Shown here piece by piece: positions 7,474-15,335 of a stretch of 21,159 nucleotides of DNA. The notes under the pieces are model-generated. The model ran no database searches and was not told where the DNA came from. It worked only from the letters and a program-made list of their open reading frames with translations. Position 1 is the stretch's first letter; each line of letters opens with the position of its first letter. Both the position numbers and the translations under genes were made by a program. This DNA comes from CAYTQK01 sp964439745 (lineage in GTDB: Bacteria > Desulfobacterota > Desulfobacteria > Desulfobacterales > Desulfosudaceae): assembly GCA_964439745.1 (NCBI GenBank), contig CAYTQK010000016.1:1-21159 (forward strand), written 5' to 3'.

Positions 7474-9678
7474 ATGATGCCAAGAGAAAAAGCGGAAACC
7501 CTTTATATCAATGATATTGGGCGCTGCGTGGACCACGTTCTGGAAGTCTGCGGCAAGAAACTGGTCATGGGCCTGCCCCTGGCCCTGGGCAAATCCCACG
7601 CTTTTGCCAATGAAGTCTACCGCCGGGCCAAGGCCGACCCGGACATCCAGCTGCTCATCGCCACCGCCCTGTCCCTGGAAAAACCCACCGCCGAAAGCGA
7701 CCTGGAAGCGAGGATCCTGGGCCCCATCGTGGGCCGGATCTGGAACGGGGTCCCGGATTTCGACTACATGCAGGATCTGCGCGCCGGCGCCCTGCCGCCC
7801 AACGTCACCCTCAAGGAGTTCTATTTCAAGGCCGGCTCCTTTGTCAACACGCCCCAGGCCCAGCAGAACCACTACAGCTCCAATTATACCCACGTGGTCC
7901 GGGACATGATCAACGAGGTGCTGGAGGAGAAATCCGACTGGGGCATCGTCTTCTGCCAGCTGGTGGCCAAGCGGGAAATCGACGGGGTCACCTGTTATAG
8001 CGAAAGCTGCAACGCCGATCTGGGCCTGGACCTGGAGGAGCATTATCCCCGGCTGGTCGCAAAAGGCATCCCCCACTTGTGGGTGGCCCAGGTCAATACC
8101 CAGTTGCCCTTCATGTACGGCCGGGCGGTGCACCCGGCTGAAGATTTTGACATTATCGTCGATAATACCGCCTATGACTACCCGCTGTTCAGCGTGCCCA
8201 AGCAGCCGGTCAGCGTGCCCGACCACATGATCGGGCTTCATGTCAGCACCCTCATCAAGGACGGCGGCACCCTCCAGGTCGGCATCGGCTCCCTGGGCGA
8301 CGCCATTTCCAGCAGCCTGCTGATGCGCCATCGCCACCCCGAACATTACCGCGAAGTGATCGACACCCTCGGCATTGCCGACCGGTATCAGCCCCTCATC
8401 GACCGGGTCGGCGGGCTGGAGACTTTTGAACAGGGGCTGTACGGCTCCACGGAAATGCTGGTGGGCATCTTCATCGATCTTTACGAGGGCGGCGTGCTGC
8501 GGCGCAAGGTCTATGAAGACCCGGCCATTCAGCGGGCCATCAACGCCGGTGTGCTGGAAGAATCCATTTCACGAGAGGCCGCCCGGGCCGTACTGGCGGA
8601 TCCCTCGCTTTGCCCGGTGCTGACCGAAGAAAATTTTATCAGCCTGCAGCAGTGCGGCTTTTTCAAGCCGGACCTGCGCTACGAAAACGACGGCATCCGC
8701 AACGGCAGCCGGAGCTATTCCCCGGACCTGCGGGACGAGGCGAAAAAAGAACAGCTGGTAACCGACTGCGTCGGCGACCGCCTGGTCAACGGCATCGTCG
8801 CGCACGGCAGCTTCTTTATCGGGCCCAACCGGTTCTACCAGGCCCTGCGCGACATGAGCGAGGAGGAGCGCCGGCAGTTTTCCATGACCGGGGTGGCCTA
8901 TGTCAACCAGCTTTACGGCGACCAGGAGATCAAGGAACTGCAGCGCCAGGACGCCCGCTTTGTCAACGCCGGCATGAAGATCACCCTCATGGGCAACATC
9001 GCCTCCGACGCCCTGGAGGACGGCCGGGTCATCAGCGGGGTGGGCGGCCAGTACAACTTCGTTTCCATGGCCCACGCCCTCAAAGACGCCCGCCTGATCA
9101 TGATGATCAAGAGCGTCCGCAACGGCGCCCACGGGGTCGCGTCCAACATCGTCTTCAATTACGGCTATACCACCGTGCCCCGGCACCTCAAGGACATCGT
9201 GGTAACCGAATACGGCATCGCCGACCTGCGCGGCAAGGTGGACCAGGACGTGGTCAAGCAGCTGATCAACATCGCCGACTCCCGCTTCCAGGAGGAGCTG
9301 CTGGACCAAGCCAAGAAAGCCAGCAAGATTCCCCGCTCCTACCGCATTCCCGACCAGTACCGCAACAACTATCCCGAGGCCCTGAACGACAAGCTGGCCC
9401 CCTTCCGGGAAAAGGGCCTGTTCAAGGACTTCCCCCTGGGCACCGAGCTGACCGACGAGGAGATCGCCCTGGCCGGGGCCCTGCGCCGGTTCAAGCAGAA
9501 GGCCGGCCAGCAGCGCCTGGCCACGGCCGCGGCCCTGGCCGGGCAGATGTTCAAGCCGATTCCGCCGGCGGCCGCCCCCTACCTGGAACGCATGGGCCTG
9601 GGAAAACCCCAGGACTTCAAGGAACGCCTGCAGCAGAAGATCGTGCTGACGGCCCTGGCGGCCAACAAGACGATTTAG
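7474..9678 (+). CDS. Acetyl-CoA hydrolase/transferase family protein (long form)
   Basis: The family moves or releases CoA from acyl-CoA thioesters (acetyl-CoA:acid CoA-transferase or hydrolase) in the cytoplasm through a glutamyl-CoA intermediate. Visible features in 734 residues are the glycine-rich CoA-binding loop VGIGSLGDA (about 269-277), the catalytic-glutamate segment GSTEMLVG (Glu about 327), and the C-terminal domain with VGGQYNF, GVASNIVFNYGYTTVPR and VVTEYGIADLRGKV. Common family members (Cat1, AarC, 4-hydroxybutyrate CoA-transferase) have about 430-540 residues. This one has an insertion of about 200 residues between the halves and a C-terminal extension, typical of a long subgroup in Proteobacteria. 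Two adjacent ATGs (7474 and 7477) could both start it; CGGAG lies at 7465-7469. It stands alone, divergent from the gene at 7122. The acceptor acid cannot be told from the sequence. Confidence 0.88.
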   Translation: MMPREKAETLYINDIGRCVDHVLEVCGKKLVMGLPLALGKSHAFANEVYRRAKADPDIQLLIATALSLEKPTAESDLEARILGPIVGRIWNGVPDFDYMQDLRAGALPPNVTLKEFYFKAGSFVNTPQAQQNHYSSNYTHVVRDMINEVLEEKSDWGIVFCQLVAKREIDGVTCYSESCNADLGLDLEEHYPRLVAKGIPHLWVAQVNTQLPFMYGRAVHPAEDFDIIVDNTAYDYPLFSVPKQPVSVPDHMIGLHVSTLIKDGGTLQVGIGSLGDAISSSLLMRHRHPEHYREVIDTLGIADRYQPLIDRVGGLETFEQGLYGSTEMLVGIFIDLYEGGVLRRKVYEDPAIQRAINAGVLEESISREAARAVLADPSLCPVLTEENFISLQQCGFFKPDLRYENDGIRNGSRSYSPDLRDEAKKEQLVTDCVGDRLVNGIVAHGSFFIGPNRFYQALRDMSEEERRQFSMTGVAYVNQLYGDQEIKELQRQDARFVNAGMKITLMGNIASDALEDGRVISGVGGQYNFVSMAHALKDARLIMMIKSVRNGAHGVASNIVFNYGYTTVPRHLKDIVVTEYGIADLRGKVDQDVVKQLINIADSRFQEELLDQAKKASKIPRSYRIPDQYRNNYPEALNDKLAPFREKGLFKDFPLGTELTDEEIALAGALRRFKQKAGQQRLATAAALAGQMFKPIPPAAAPYLERMGLGKPQDFKERLQQKIVLTALAANKTI

Positions 9679-9688
9679 GACGCCGGTC

Positions 9689-9719
9689 GCTGGAAAGACG
9701 TTTTGATCCAGCCCCCCTT
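9689..9719. terminator. Weak hairpin between convergent genes
   Basis: GCTGGA (9689-9694) and TCCAGC (9707-9712) can pair around a 12-base loop, followed by a C-run and TTTT. It lies in the 42-base gap between the convergent acetyl-CoA hydrolase and isoaspartate methyltransferase genes. It is a weak terminator candidate for the plus-strand gene. Confidence 0.25.
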
Positions 9720-9720
9720 T

Positions 9721-10476
9721 TCAATAAGTCCGGCCCTCCTCATCCACCATGGGCACGAAGCGGACCGGCAGGGATTTTTTTTCGACCAGCCGGCCCTGTT
9801 CCTTTTGCAGCAGGATCAGCTGCTGGTGCCAGGCCCGGCCCACCGGGATGATCATGGTGCCACCCTCGGTCAGCTGTTCTTTTAACGGATCGGGGATGTC
9901 GGTAGGCGAGCAGGTCACCAGGATGGCGTCAAAGGGGGCTTTTTCCGGCCAGCCCTGGTAGCCGTCGCCGATGCGAACGGCGATGTTGTCATAGCCGTCC
10001 CGGGACAGGGTCTGTTGGGCCCGCTGGCCCAGTTCGGGTATGATTTCGATGGTATAGACCTGGTCCACGATTTCGGCCAGGATGGCCGCCTGAAAGCCCG
10101 AGCCGGTGCCGATCTCCAGCACCCGGTCGGTCTTTGCCAGGTCCATGGCCTGGGTCATGAAGGCTACGATATAGGGCTGGGAAATGGTCTGGTCATGGCC
10201 GATGGGCAGGGGCCGGTCGGCATAGGCCAGGTGGCGCCACTTTTCCGGTACGTAGCGATGGCGGTCCACCGCCCGGAAGGCCCGCAGCACGGCCGGATCG
10301 GTGATGCCCCGGTTCATGAGCTGGCTCTGGATCATCTCTTCTTTCTCCTGCACAAAAGCGTCCTCCCCGGTTGGGGCGGACAGGGCCACGGCCGGGGGCC
10401 GGGTGACGAAAAGCAGCAGAATCAGCACAATCCGCAACCGGCCGCGGCCGGCCGGGAAAATGACCGAAAAAACCAT
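9721..10476 (-). CDS. pcm: Exported protein-L-isoaspartate O-methyltransferase
   Basis: This enzyme uses SAM to methylate isoaspartyl residues in age-damaged proteins, starting their repair. Residues 61-251 are the PIMT fold, with VPEKWRHLAYADRPLPIGHDQTISQPY (in pieces: AYADRPLPIG, QTISQPY, 85-102), the SAM loop LEIGTGSGFQAAIL (120-133), and GGTMIIPVG near the end. Unlike the usual cytoplasmic enzyme of about 210 residues, this one has an N-terminal stretch with positive charges (R11, R13, R15), a hydrophobic core (about 16-33) and a possible signal peptidase site after ALSA. It is therefore probably periplasmic, as in some other Gram-negative pcm homologs. AAGGAGGT precedes the ATG. It is the last gene of the cluster, 44 bases after the iron-sulfur gene at 10521. 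Confidence 0.92.
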   Translation of the reverse strand: MVFSVIFPAGRGRLRIVLILLLFVTRPPAVALSAPTGEDAFVQEKEEMIQSQLMNRGITDPAVLRAFRAVDRHRYVPEKWRHLAYADRPLPIGHDQTISQPYIVAFMTQAMDLAKTDRVLEIGTGSGFQAAILAEIVDQVYTIEIIPELGQRAQQTLSRDGYDNIAVRIGDGYQGWPEKAPFDAILVTCSPTDIPDPLKEQLTEGGTMIIPVGRAWHQQLILLQKEQGRLVEKKSLPVRFVPMVDEEGRTY

Positions 10477-10520
10477 GATAGACCTCCTTTCCGGCCGGGT
10501 CCGGCAGACGTCGACGGGGC

Positions 10521-11957
10521 TTATGCCCTGTTTTTCTGCCGGTTCAGCCAGGCACAGTAGAGCCGGGCAGTCAGGTGGACCACCGCCGCCAGGAGCCGGC
10601 GGGTGACCAGGTTCTGCACCAGCGGACTTTTATACAGGGCGGCCAGGCGCCGGGTGCGGGCCGCATCGGCCGGCGCCTGGCCGCCCGGGGACGAGACCGC
10701 CCGGGTGTCGATAACAGGCGGAGAGAAGCGGCGCCGGGCCCGCGGCGAGACAAACCAGTTGATCATCAGGGTGGTGGTGTGGGCCAGGATCTCCCAGCAG
10801 CGCTCCTCGGTCCTGCGAAGGGGCTGACCCCCGTGGGCCAGTTCCACCACCTCCAGCAGGTGATAGACCGCCACCCGGGACAGGGTCAGGGTCTGGATCA
10901 GGGTCAAAAACAGGTAACAGGCCGGGCAGCTGGTGACCAGGATGTCGGCCCCGGTGTCTTCGGCTTCGCGCAGCCGCCGCCGCAGGCTGTACAGCAGGTA
11001 GCCCACCGTGGCCAGGGGATTGCCGGAAGGACTGGCGTAGAGGGTGGGAATGGTAGCCGCCCAGCCGCAGCACAGGGCCCGGTCGTGATGGTGGGCCATT
11101 TCCACCACGGTGCAGCCGGCCGCGGCCAGGATCTCCCGGCTCACCTGCTGGGGCTGCCCTGCCAGGCAGCGGGACATGCAGTTGTCATGCACCGTCACCG
11201 TAAGATTCAGGGGATAATCCAGCCGGAGCTGGCCGCTGTTGATGCGGTCCCGGATAAGGTTGTCCAGGGGCAGGGCCGTAAAGGAATAATCCGCGCCGTA
11301 GCGTTCCGGCAGCACCTCGGCCAGCATGGCCGCCTCGGCCTGCATGAAACAATAGATGGTCGCGACCTTCATGTTCCGAAAGACGGTATCGACCAGTACC
11401 GCCACCTGTTCGGTCAGGCCGATCAGGCCCATCTTGTTGGTATCGCCGCCGCAGCCCCACAGGCCCTCGCTGCCGGCCACGGGCAGCCCCAGCGCCCGGA
11501 CCACTTCCAGGTCGGCCAGGCAGGGCACCAGGTTGGTGTAAAACCCGGTCAGCAGAATGGTCTCGTATTGATTTTCCAGGTTGGCCGCCCACCGACCCAG
11601 CAGCTCCTGCTCCCGCTGGCTCATCAGCGGCCGCAGGGCGGCCCAGATGTTCTCCGGGGCCGCGGGCAGGACCATGGCGGCCAGGTAGGGCAGTCCCCGG
11701 TCGGCGGCCTGCCGGTCAAAGCACTCCAGGATCTGCTCGTAGGGCGCCGCCTGCTGGGGGCAGACCTGGTCGCAGACATTGCAGGTGGTGCAGAAGCGAA
11801 CCGGCAGACTGGTCGCTGCCCGGTCCGAAAGCAGCCGTTTTTTCTCGGCCACGGCCCGGTCCTCTGGCAGGGCCAGCACCGGGCATTCGGCCAGGCAGCG
11901 GCCGCACAATTGGCAGCGGTCCACGGCAAACCAGCGGTATTCCGATGAACAGCTCAT
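10521..11957 (-). CDS. HdrD/GlpC-like iron-sulfur protein, third tandem paralog (most divergent)
   Basis: A likely electron-transfer subunit of 478 residues. An N-terminal double [4Fe-4S] ferredoxin part has CQLCGRCLAECP (Cys15, 18, 21, 25) and CTTCNVCDQVCP (56, 59, 62, 66). Two CCG (heterodisulfide-reductase-type) domains follow. The C-terminal one is complete: Cys260, Cys296-Cys297 and CPAC (344, 347), the pattern that binds a [4Fe-4S] cluster in HdrB. The N-terminal CCG domain is degraded: the expected PGC is TGFY (137-140), the CC pair is GC (168-169), and the final CxxC is reduced to Cys203. A basic tail of about 100 residues with a hydrophobic stretch at the end (LLAAVVHLTARLYCAWL) is absent from the two sister proteins and may associate with the membrane. 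It starts 4 bases after the preceding paralog's stop. The substrate is unknown. Confidence 0.85.
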   Translation of the reverse strand: MSCSSEYRWFAVDRCQLCGRCLAECPVLALPEDRAVAEKKRLLSDRAATSLPVRFCTTCNVCDQVCPQQAAPYEQILECFDRQAADRGLPYLAAMVLPAAPENIWAALRPLMSQREQELLGRWAANLENQYETILLTGFYTNLVPCLADLEVVRALGLPVAGSEGLWGCGGDTNKMGLIGLTEQVAVLVDTVFRNMKVATIYCFMQAEAAMLAEVLPERYGADYSFTALPLDNLIRDRINSGQLRLDYPLNLTVTVHDNCMSRCLAGQPQQVSREILAAAGCTVVEMAHHHDRALCCGWAATIPTLYASPSGNPLATVGYLLYSLRRRLREAEDTGADILVTSCPACYLFLTLIQTLTLSRVAVYHLLEVVELAHGGQPLRRTEERCWEILAHTTTLMINWFVSPRARRRFSPPVIDTRAVSSPGGQAPADAARTRRLAALYKSPLVQNLVTRRLLAAVVHLTARLYCAWLNRQKNRA

Positions 11958-11961
11958 AGGC

Positions 11962-13167
11962 TCAGCGCTCCGCGGCGTCGGTCACTCGCACCCGATGCCG
12001 TCGCGGGGAAAGCAACCGGGGAAACTGGTTTTTGACCACCCCGCCGAACATGGTCCAGCTTCGCTGCCGGTTGCGCCGGTCCGGGGTTTCACCCATGGCC
12101 ATCTGCAGTATCTCCAGCAGGTGATAAACGGGCAGCCGGGGGACGGGATAGGCGATTTTGCCCACCGAGAGCATCTGCAGGCAGCCGGCGCAATAGGTGA
12201 CCACGGCCCGGGCCCCGGTTTTGCGGGCCTGGTTCAGGGCTTTGGCCGCGGCCAGGGTAATATCCAGGGGGTGGTACCCGGAATACGGGCTGAAGCCGCC
12301 GGCAATGCCGCAGCACAGGGCCGACTGTCCGTGCAGCTCCTCCTCGATGACGGTGGCCCCGGCCGCTTCCAGCAGCTTCCGCGGCAGGGCGGTATATTCC
12401 GGACCGAACATCTTGGCGTAACAGGAGTCCTGGATGGTCACGGTCCGGTTGACCGGGTGGGGAAAACGCAGCTCCCCAGCGGCGACTTTTTCCCAGAGCA
12501 GTTCCAGCAGATGGGTGACGGTAAAATCAAAGCGGATACCGAAGGCGGGCAGCACATTGGTGAACATGTTGCGGCCGGCCGTGCAGGGAATGATCATGCG
12601 CCGCACGCCCAGGGCGGCGAAATACTTCTGCAGCCGCCGGCCCTGCTGCACCAGCTCGTCGAACAGGCCCATGCGGTAATAGGTTTCCCCGCAGCAGACA
12701 TCCAGGGAGCCGCGGATCGCCATGCCGTCCAGCAGGCGGGTACGGGTCAGGTAGGGCACGGTGATAACGTTGCAGCCGGGATAGAAGATCTCCTCACAGG
12801 GGCTCATGTTCTGCCAGGACCCGACCAGGGCCTTTTCCTCCGGGGGCAGACGGTCCACCACGTGGGTCCGGAAATTGGGCAGGTGGTTGGTGTCAAAGTA
12901 GGCGGCCCGGGCGGGCAGGCCCCGCTCGTGGTAGATTTCCTGCCAGCGGGCCAGAATTAGCTGGGCGGGATTGCACTGCCGGGGACAGATGAAATTGCAG
13001 GCAAAGCAGCTGGTGCATCGCTTCAGCACCCGGCTGGGCGCCCCCTGCTTCAGGCGCCGGATCTCGGTGACGGCCTGGTCGGCGGACAGCCCCATGACCG
13101 GGCAACCCTGCAGGCATTCCCCGCATTCCCGGCAGGCTTCCCAGTCAAATGAATGGAACAGATCCAT
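11962..13167 (-). CDS. HdrD/GlpC-like iron-sulfur protein, second tandem paralog
   Basis: A 401-residue protein built like its two neighbours. The ferredoxin part has CRECGECLQGCP (Cys12, 15, 18, 22) and CTSCFACNFICP (51, 54, 57, 61), followed by two CCG domains. The N-terminal CCG domain has Cys132 (YPGC), Cys158-159 (CCG) and then CTAG (195-198), so the last cysteine of the final CxxC is missing. The C-terminal CCG domain is complete: Cys249 (QDSC), Cys285-286 (CCG) and CAGC (326, 329). The frame is open 43 codons further upstream, to 13296. I chose the ATG at 13167 because GGGGGA precedes it and the upstream residues look non-coding and overlap the previous gene. There is no flavin motif. 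It presumably shuttles electrons to or from a thiol, quinone or partner oxidoreductase; this is inference. Confidence 0.87.
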   Translation of the reverse strand: MDLFHSFDWEACRECGECLQGCPVMGLSADQAVTEIRRLKQGAPSRVLKRCTSCFACNFICPRQCNPAQLILARWQEIYHERGLPARAAYFDTNHLPNFRTHVVDRLPPEEKALVGSWQNMSPCEEIFYPGCNVITVPYLTRTRLLDGMAIRGSLDVCCGETYYRMGLFDELVQQGRRLQKYFAALGVRRMIIPCTAGRNMFTNVLPAFGIRFDFTVTHLLELLWEKVAAGELRFPHPVNRTVTIQDSCYAKMFGPEYTALPRKLLEAAGATVIEEELHGQSALCCGIAGGFSPYSGYHPLDITLAAAKALNQARKTGARAVVTYCAGCLQMLSVGKIAYPVPRLPVYHLLEILQMAMGETPDRRNRQRSWTMFGGVVKNQFPRLLSPRRHRVRVTDAAER

Positions 13168-13253
13168 GCTTTCCCCCTGACGGTTTCCGGAAATGGTTCT
13201 CCGGTTGTTTATATCATGGCCGGGCCGCGCCGGCAAGCCGGACCCGGCCGGAT

Positions 13254-14432
13254 TCAGGGATAAAACCGGCGGCGGCTGAAATACCACGGCAGGCAATGAC
13301 CCAGGATGCCGACGGTAATGGCCATGGCCCGGGAAATATTGCGGCGGGGCACGGTTTCGCCCAGGGCGGCGCGGACATATTCCAGGGGATGGACCAGGGG
13401 TTTACCCAGGGGACGCAGGGGCCGCACGCAGCTCAGCATGAGCAGGCAGCCGGTGCAGTAAACCGCGGCTGCGTCGCCGGCGGCCCGGTCCAGGGTCCGC
13501 AGCTGGCGCAGGGCGTTTCTGACCAGGTCGACCACGCTGAAACGGTTGGCCCCGGCGGCCATGCCGCAGCACAGGCCGTGACTGCGGTTTTGCGGGGTTT
13601 CCAGCACGGCCAGGCCGAGCCGCCGCAACAGGATCCGCTGGGCCTCCATGAAGGCCTCGCCCAGCACCCGGGCGTGGCAGGAGTCGTGCATAACCACGCT
13701 GCCGCGGCGGGGATGGGTGATCTCCAGGCGGCCGTCATCCAGGGCCGCCAGCAGCCAGTCGGTCAGAAAGGTGGTGGTAAAGTGGAACTCGGCCCCGAAC
13801 TGCTGCGGCAGCACGTGGGTGAACATGTTGTACCCGGCCGGACAGACAAAGACCATCTCGCGGACGGGCTTGTCCCGGTAGTATTCCGTCAGCTTTTCGG
13901 CGATCTGCCGCGTCTTGTCGAGGTTGCCGGTGCGGAAATACATCTCCCCGCAGCACAGGTCGAAACTGCCCCAGACCGGCAGCTGCTCGAAAATGCGGCC
14001 GCTGGCCAGAAAGGGCATGGCCAGCAGGTTGCAGCCGGGATAGAGGACGGTCTCGGCCGGCGGCCGGGGCTGCTTCCACTTGGCCAGCAGGGCCTTTTCG
14101 GCTACAGAAAAGTGAATGTCTTCCCGGAAATTAGGCCGCTGCCCGGGCATGAGGTAGGCCGCCCGGCGGGGCAGGCCCCGGCGCTTGTGGCGCTCATCCC
14201 AGCCGGAAATGATCCGCTCATAGGGGTGGGCGTCGTGGGGGCAGAAGGCGTTGCAGGCGTAACAGCTGAGGCAATGCCTCAGGATATCGGCGGTCTGCCC
14301 CCGGTTGATCTTTTGTATCTCCCGGACGGCTTCCTGGCGCGTAAAATCGATGTAGCGGCAGTTGACCAGGCACTGGCCGCATTCTTCGCAGGCGTCCCAG
14401 TTGAGGGTCTGGCGAAGGTCGTCAGGTATCAC
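13254..14432 (-). CDS. HdrD/GlpC-like iron-sulfur protein, first tandem paralog
   Basis: A 392-residue protein. Ferredoxin motifs are CEECGQCLVNC (Cys15, 18, 21, 25; the usual following Pro is Arg) and CLSCYACNAFCP (54, 57, 60, 64). The N-terminal CCG domain has Cys134 (YPGC), Cys160-161 (CCGEMYFRTGN) and CPAG (197-200), lacking the last cysteine just as the second paralog does. The C-terminal CCG domain is complete: Cys252 (HDSC), Cys288-289 (CCGM) and CTGC (326, 329). The start codon is GTG, overlapping the stop of the 129-residue upstream gene in a GTGA junction, with AGGAGA ahead, so translation of the two is probably coupled. About 86 bases separate it from the next paralog. No homolog with a known substrate can be named from the sequence. 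Confidence 0.87.
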   Translation of the reverse strand: MIPDDLRQTLNWDACEECGQCLVNCRYIDFTRQEAVREIQKINRGQTADILRHCLSCYACNAFCPHDAHPYERIISGWDERHKRRGLPRRAAYLMPGQRPNFREDIHFSVAEKALLAKWKQPRPPAETVLYPGCNLLAMPFLASGRIFEQLPVWGSFDLCCGEMYFRTGNLDKTRQIAEKLTEYYRDKPVREMVFVCPAGYNMFTHVLPQQFGAEFHFTTTFLTDWLLAALDDGRLEITHPRRGSVVMHDSCHARVLGEAFMEAQRILLRRLGLAVLETPQNRSHGLCCGMAAGANRFSVVDLVRNALRQLRTLDRAAGDAAAVYCTGCLLMLSCVRPLRPLGKPLVHPLEYVRAALGETVPRRNISRAMAITVGILGHCLPWYFSRRRFYP

Positions 14433-14818
14433 GCAATCTCTCCTGGCAGGACGGTCCGAAGGCGGTCAGTTTTCGGCGGCAGAAAATTGACCTGGTTGAC
14501 CATGGTTTCGGTTTGCTTGATCTGTTTTTCGATCTGTTTCCGGTCGACCGGCCGCGTGATCGGTTCTACCTTGCTCAGGAGGCGGCCCTGTTCGTCCCGG
14601 CCGTATTGCCACTGCCGGACATACCCGGCCACGGTGGCGTAGCGGAAGGCGCCGAAGCCGCAGCAGGTCCGGTCGACAATGCCGTGGCCGATGGTGTAGA
14701 GAACCTCTTCTTCCTGGTACGCCAGCCGGTCTTCCTTGACCACCACGTAATGGCCGCCGATGGCCGTAATCTCGCGGTTGATCTCGGGATGCGCGTACTT
14801 CCGAAGGGCAGCTGTCAT
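14429..14818 (-). CDS. Small unknown protein coupled to the iron-sulfur paralogs
   Basis: A 129-residue soluble protein that I do not recognise. It has a central CCGFGAFRYATVAGYV segment (Cys52-Cys53) in a likely beta-rich first half (ITAIGGHYVVVKEDR...EEEVLYTIGHGIVDR). A charged helical part follows (RKQIEKQIKQTETMVNQV, about 93-110), then a short C-terminal tail. There is no signal peptide or membrane segment. The ATG is preceded by GGGGGA, and its TGA overlaps the GTG of the first iron-sulfur paralog, so the two are likely made together. This suggests a partner, assembly or regulatory subunit of the same complex, which is inference. The adjacent CC pair could bind a metal or form a disulfide. 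It is an unidentified family in my reading. Confidence 0.75.
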   Translation of the reverse strand: MTAALRKYAHPEINREITAIGGHYVVVKEDRLAYQEEEVLYTIGHGIVDRTCCGFGAFRYATVAGYVRQWQYGRDEQGRLLSKVEPITRPVDRKQIEKQIKQTETMVNQVNFLPPKTDRLRTVLPGEIA

Positions 14819-14855
14819 GATTTCCCCCGGTGGTTGTTTCCGATCAACAATTTTC

Positions 14856-15335
14856 TCATTGCAGCCCCAGGGCCAGGCGGTAGCCCCAGTTGGCCGCCAG
14901 CAGCAGGGCCGCCGTCACGTAGACGGTTCGCCGGAAGCGGCCCGGAACCAGCAGGCGGCCGCGGGCCAGCCGCATCCCCGTCAGCAGGGCGGCGGCGTTC
15001 CAGGCGAACACCGCCGCCACGGCCAAATAAAAAGGCGCGGCCAGGGGATAGTTAAAAACGGCGAACCCCCAGTCGCCCCCGGCCATGGCCCAGAATGATC
15101 GGGTCAGCCCGCACAAGGGACAGGGCCGGCCCGTCCATTCCAGCAAGGTGCAGGCCACAAGCGGCAGCCGGTCCAGCGGCACCATTGCCGCCAGCAGCAG
15201 GGGCAGGCCGGCCACCAGGGCCAGGGGCAGGTGGGGACCGACCACGTCCCAGTACGAGGCGGGCCGCCAGGCCGAAAAAAGCAGCGGCCGCCGGATCAAT
15301 GGCCGGTCAGCCGCCTCGGCAGCGGTCATGATCAC
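14856..15335 (-). CDS. DUF2752 membrane protein
   Basis: A 159-residue protein with three or four hydrophobic segments and the DUF2752 signature CPLCGLTRSFWAMAGGD (Cys72, Cys75) followed by FNYPLA. The CxxCGxTR motif is usual for the family, whose function is unknown. It begins at a GTG (15335) that overlaps the TGA of the upstream membrane-protein gene (GTGA). An internal ATG at 15329 is an alternative start. The next gene starts 37 bases downstream. Its link with the iron-sulfur genes rests on position only. Confidence 0.82.
   Translation of the reverse strand: MIMTAAEAADRPLIRRPLLFSAWRPASYWDVVGPHLPLALVAGLPLLLAAMVPLDRLPLVACTLLEWTGRPCPLCGLTRSFWAMAGGDWGFAVFNYPLAAPFYLAVAAVFAWNAAALLTGMRLARGRLLVPGRFRRTVYVTAALLLAANWGYRLALGLQ

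Noticed and set aside
7462..8346. Minus-strand frame of 294 codons over the CoA-transferase gene
   Set aside because: It is antisense to a gene with catalytic motifs and lacks any family signature of its own.
13168..13296. Upstream 43-codon extension of the second iron-sulfur paralog
   Set aside because: It overlaps the end of the first paralog, has no ribosome binding site, and the ATG at 13167 with GGGGGA aligns with the starts of the sister proteins.
10575..14642. Several long plus-strand frames over the iron-sulfur genes
   Set aside because: All are antisense to the three CCG-domain genes, whose cysteine motifs are unmistakable. The plus frames are low-complexity Gly/His/Gln/Arg sequence.
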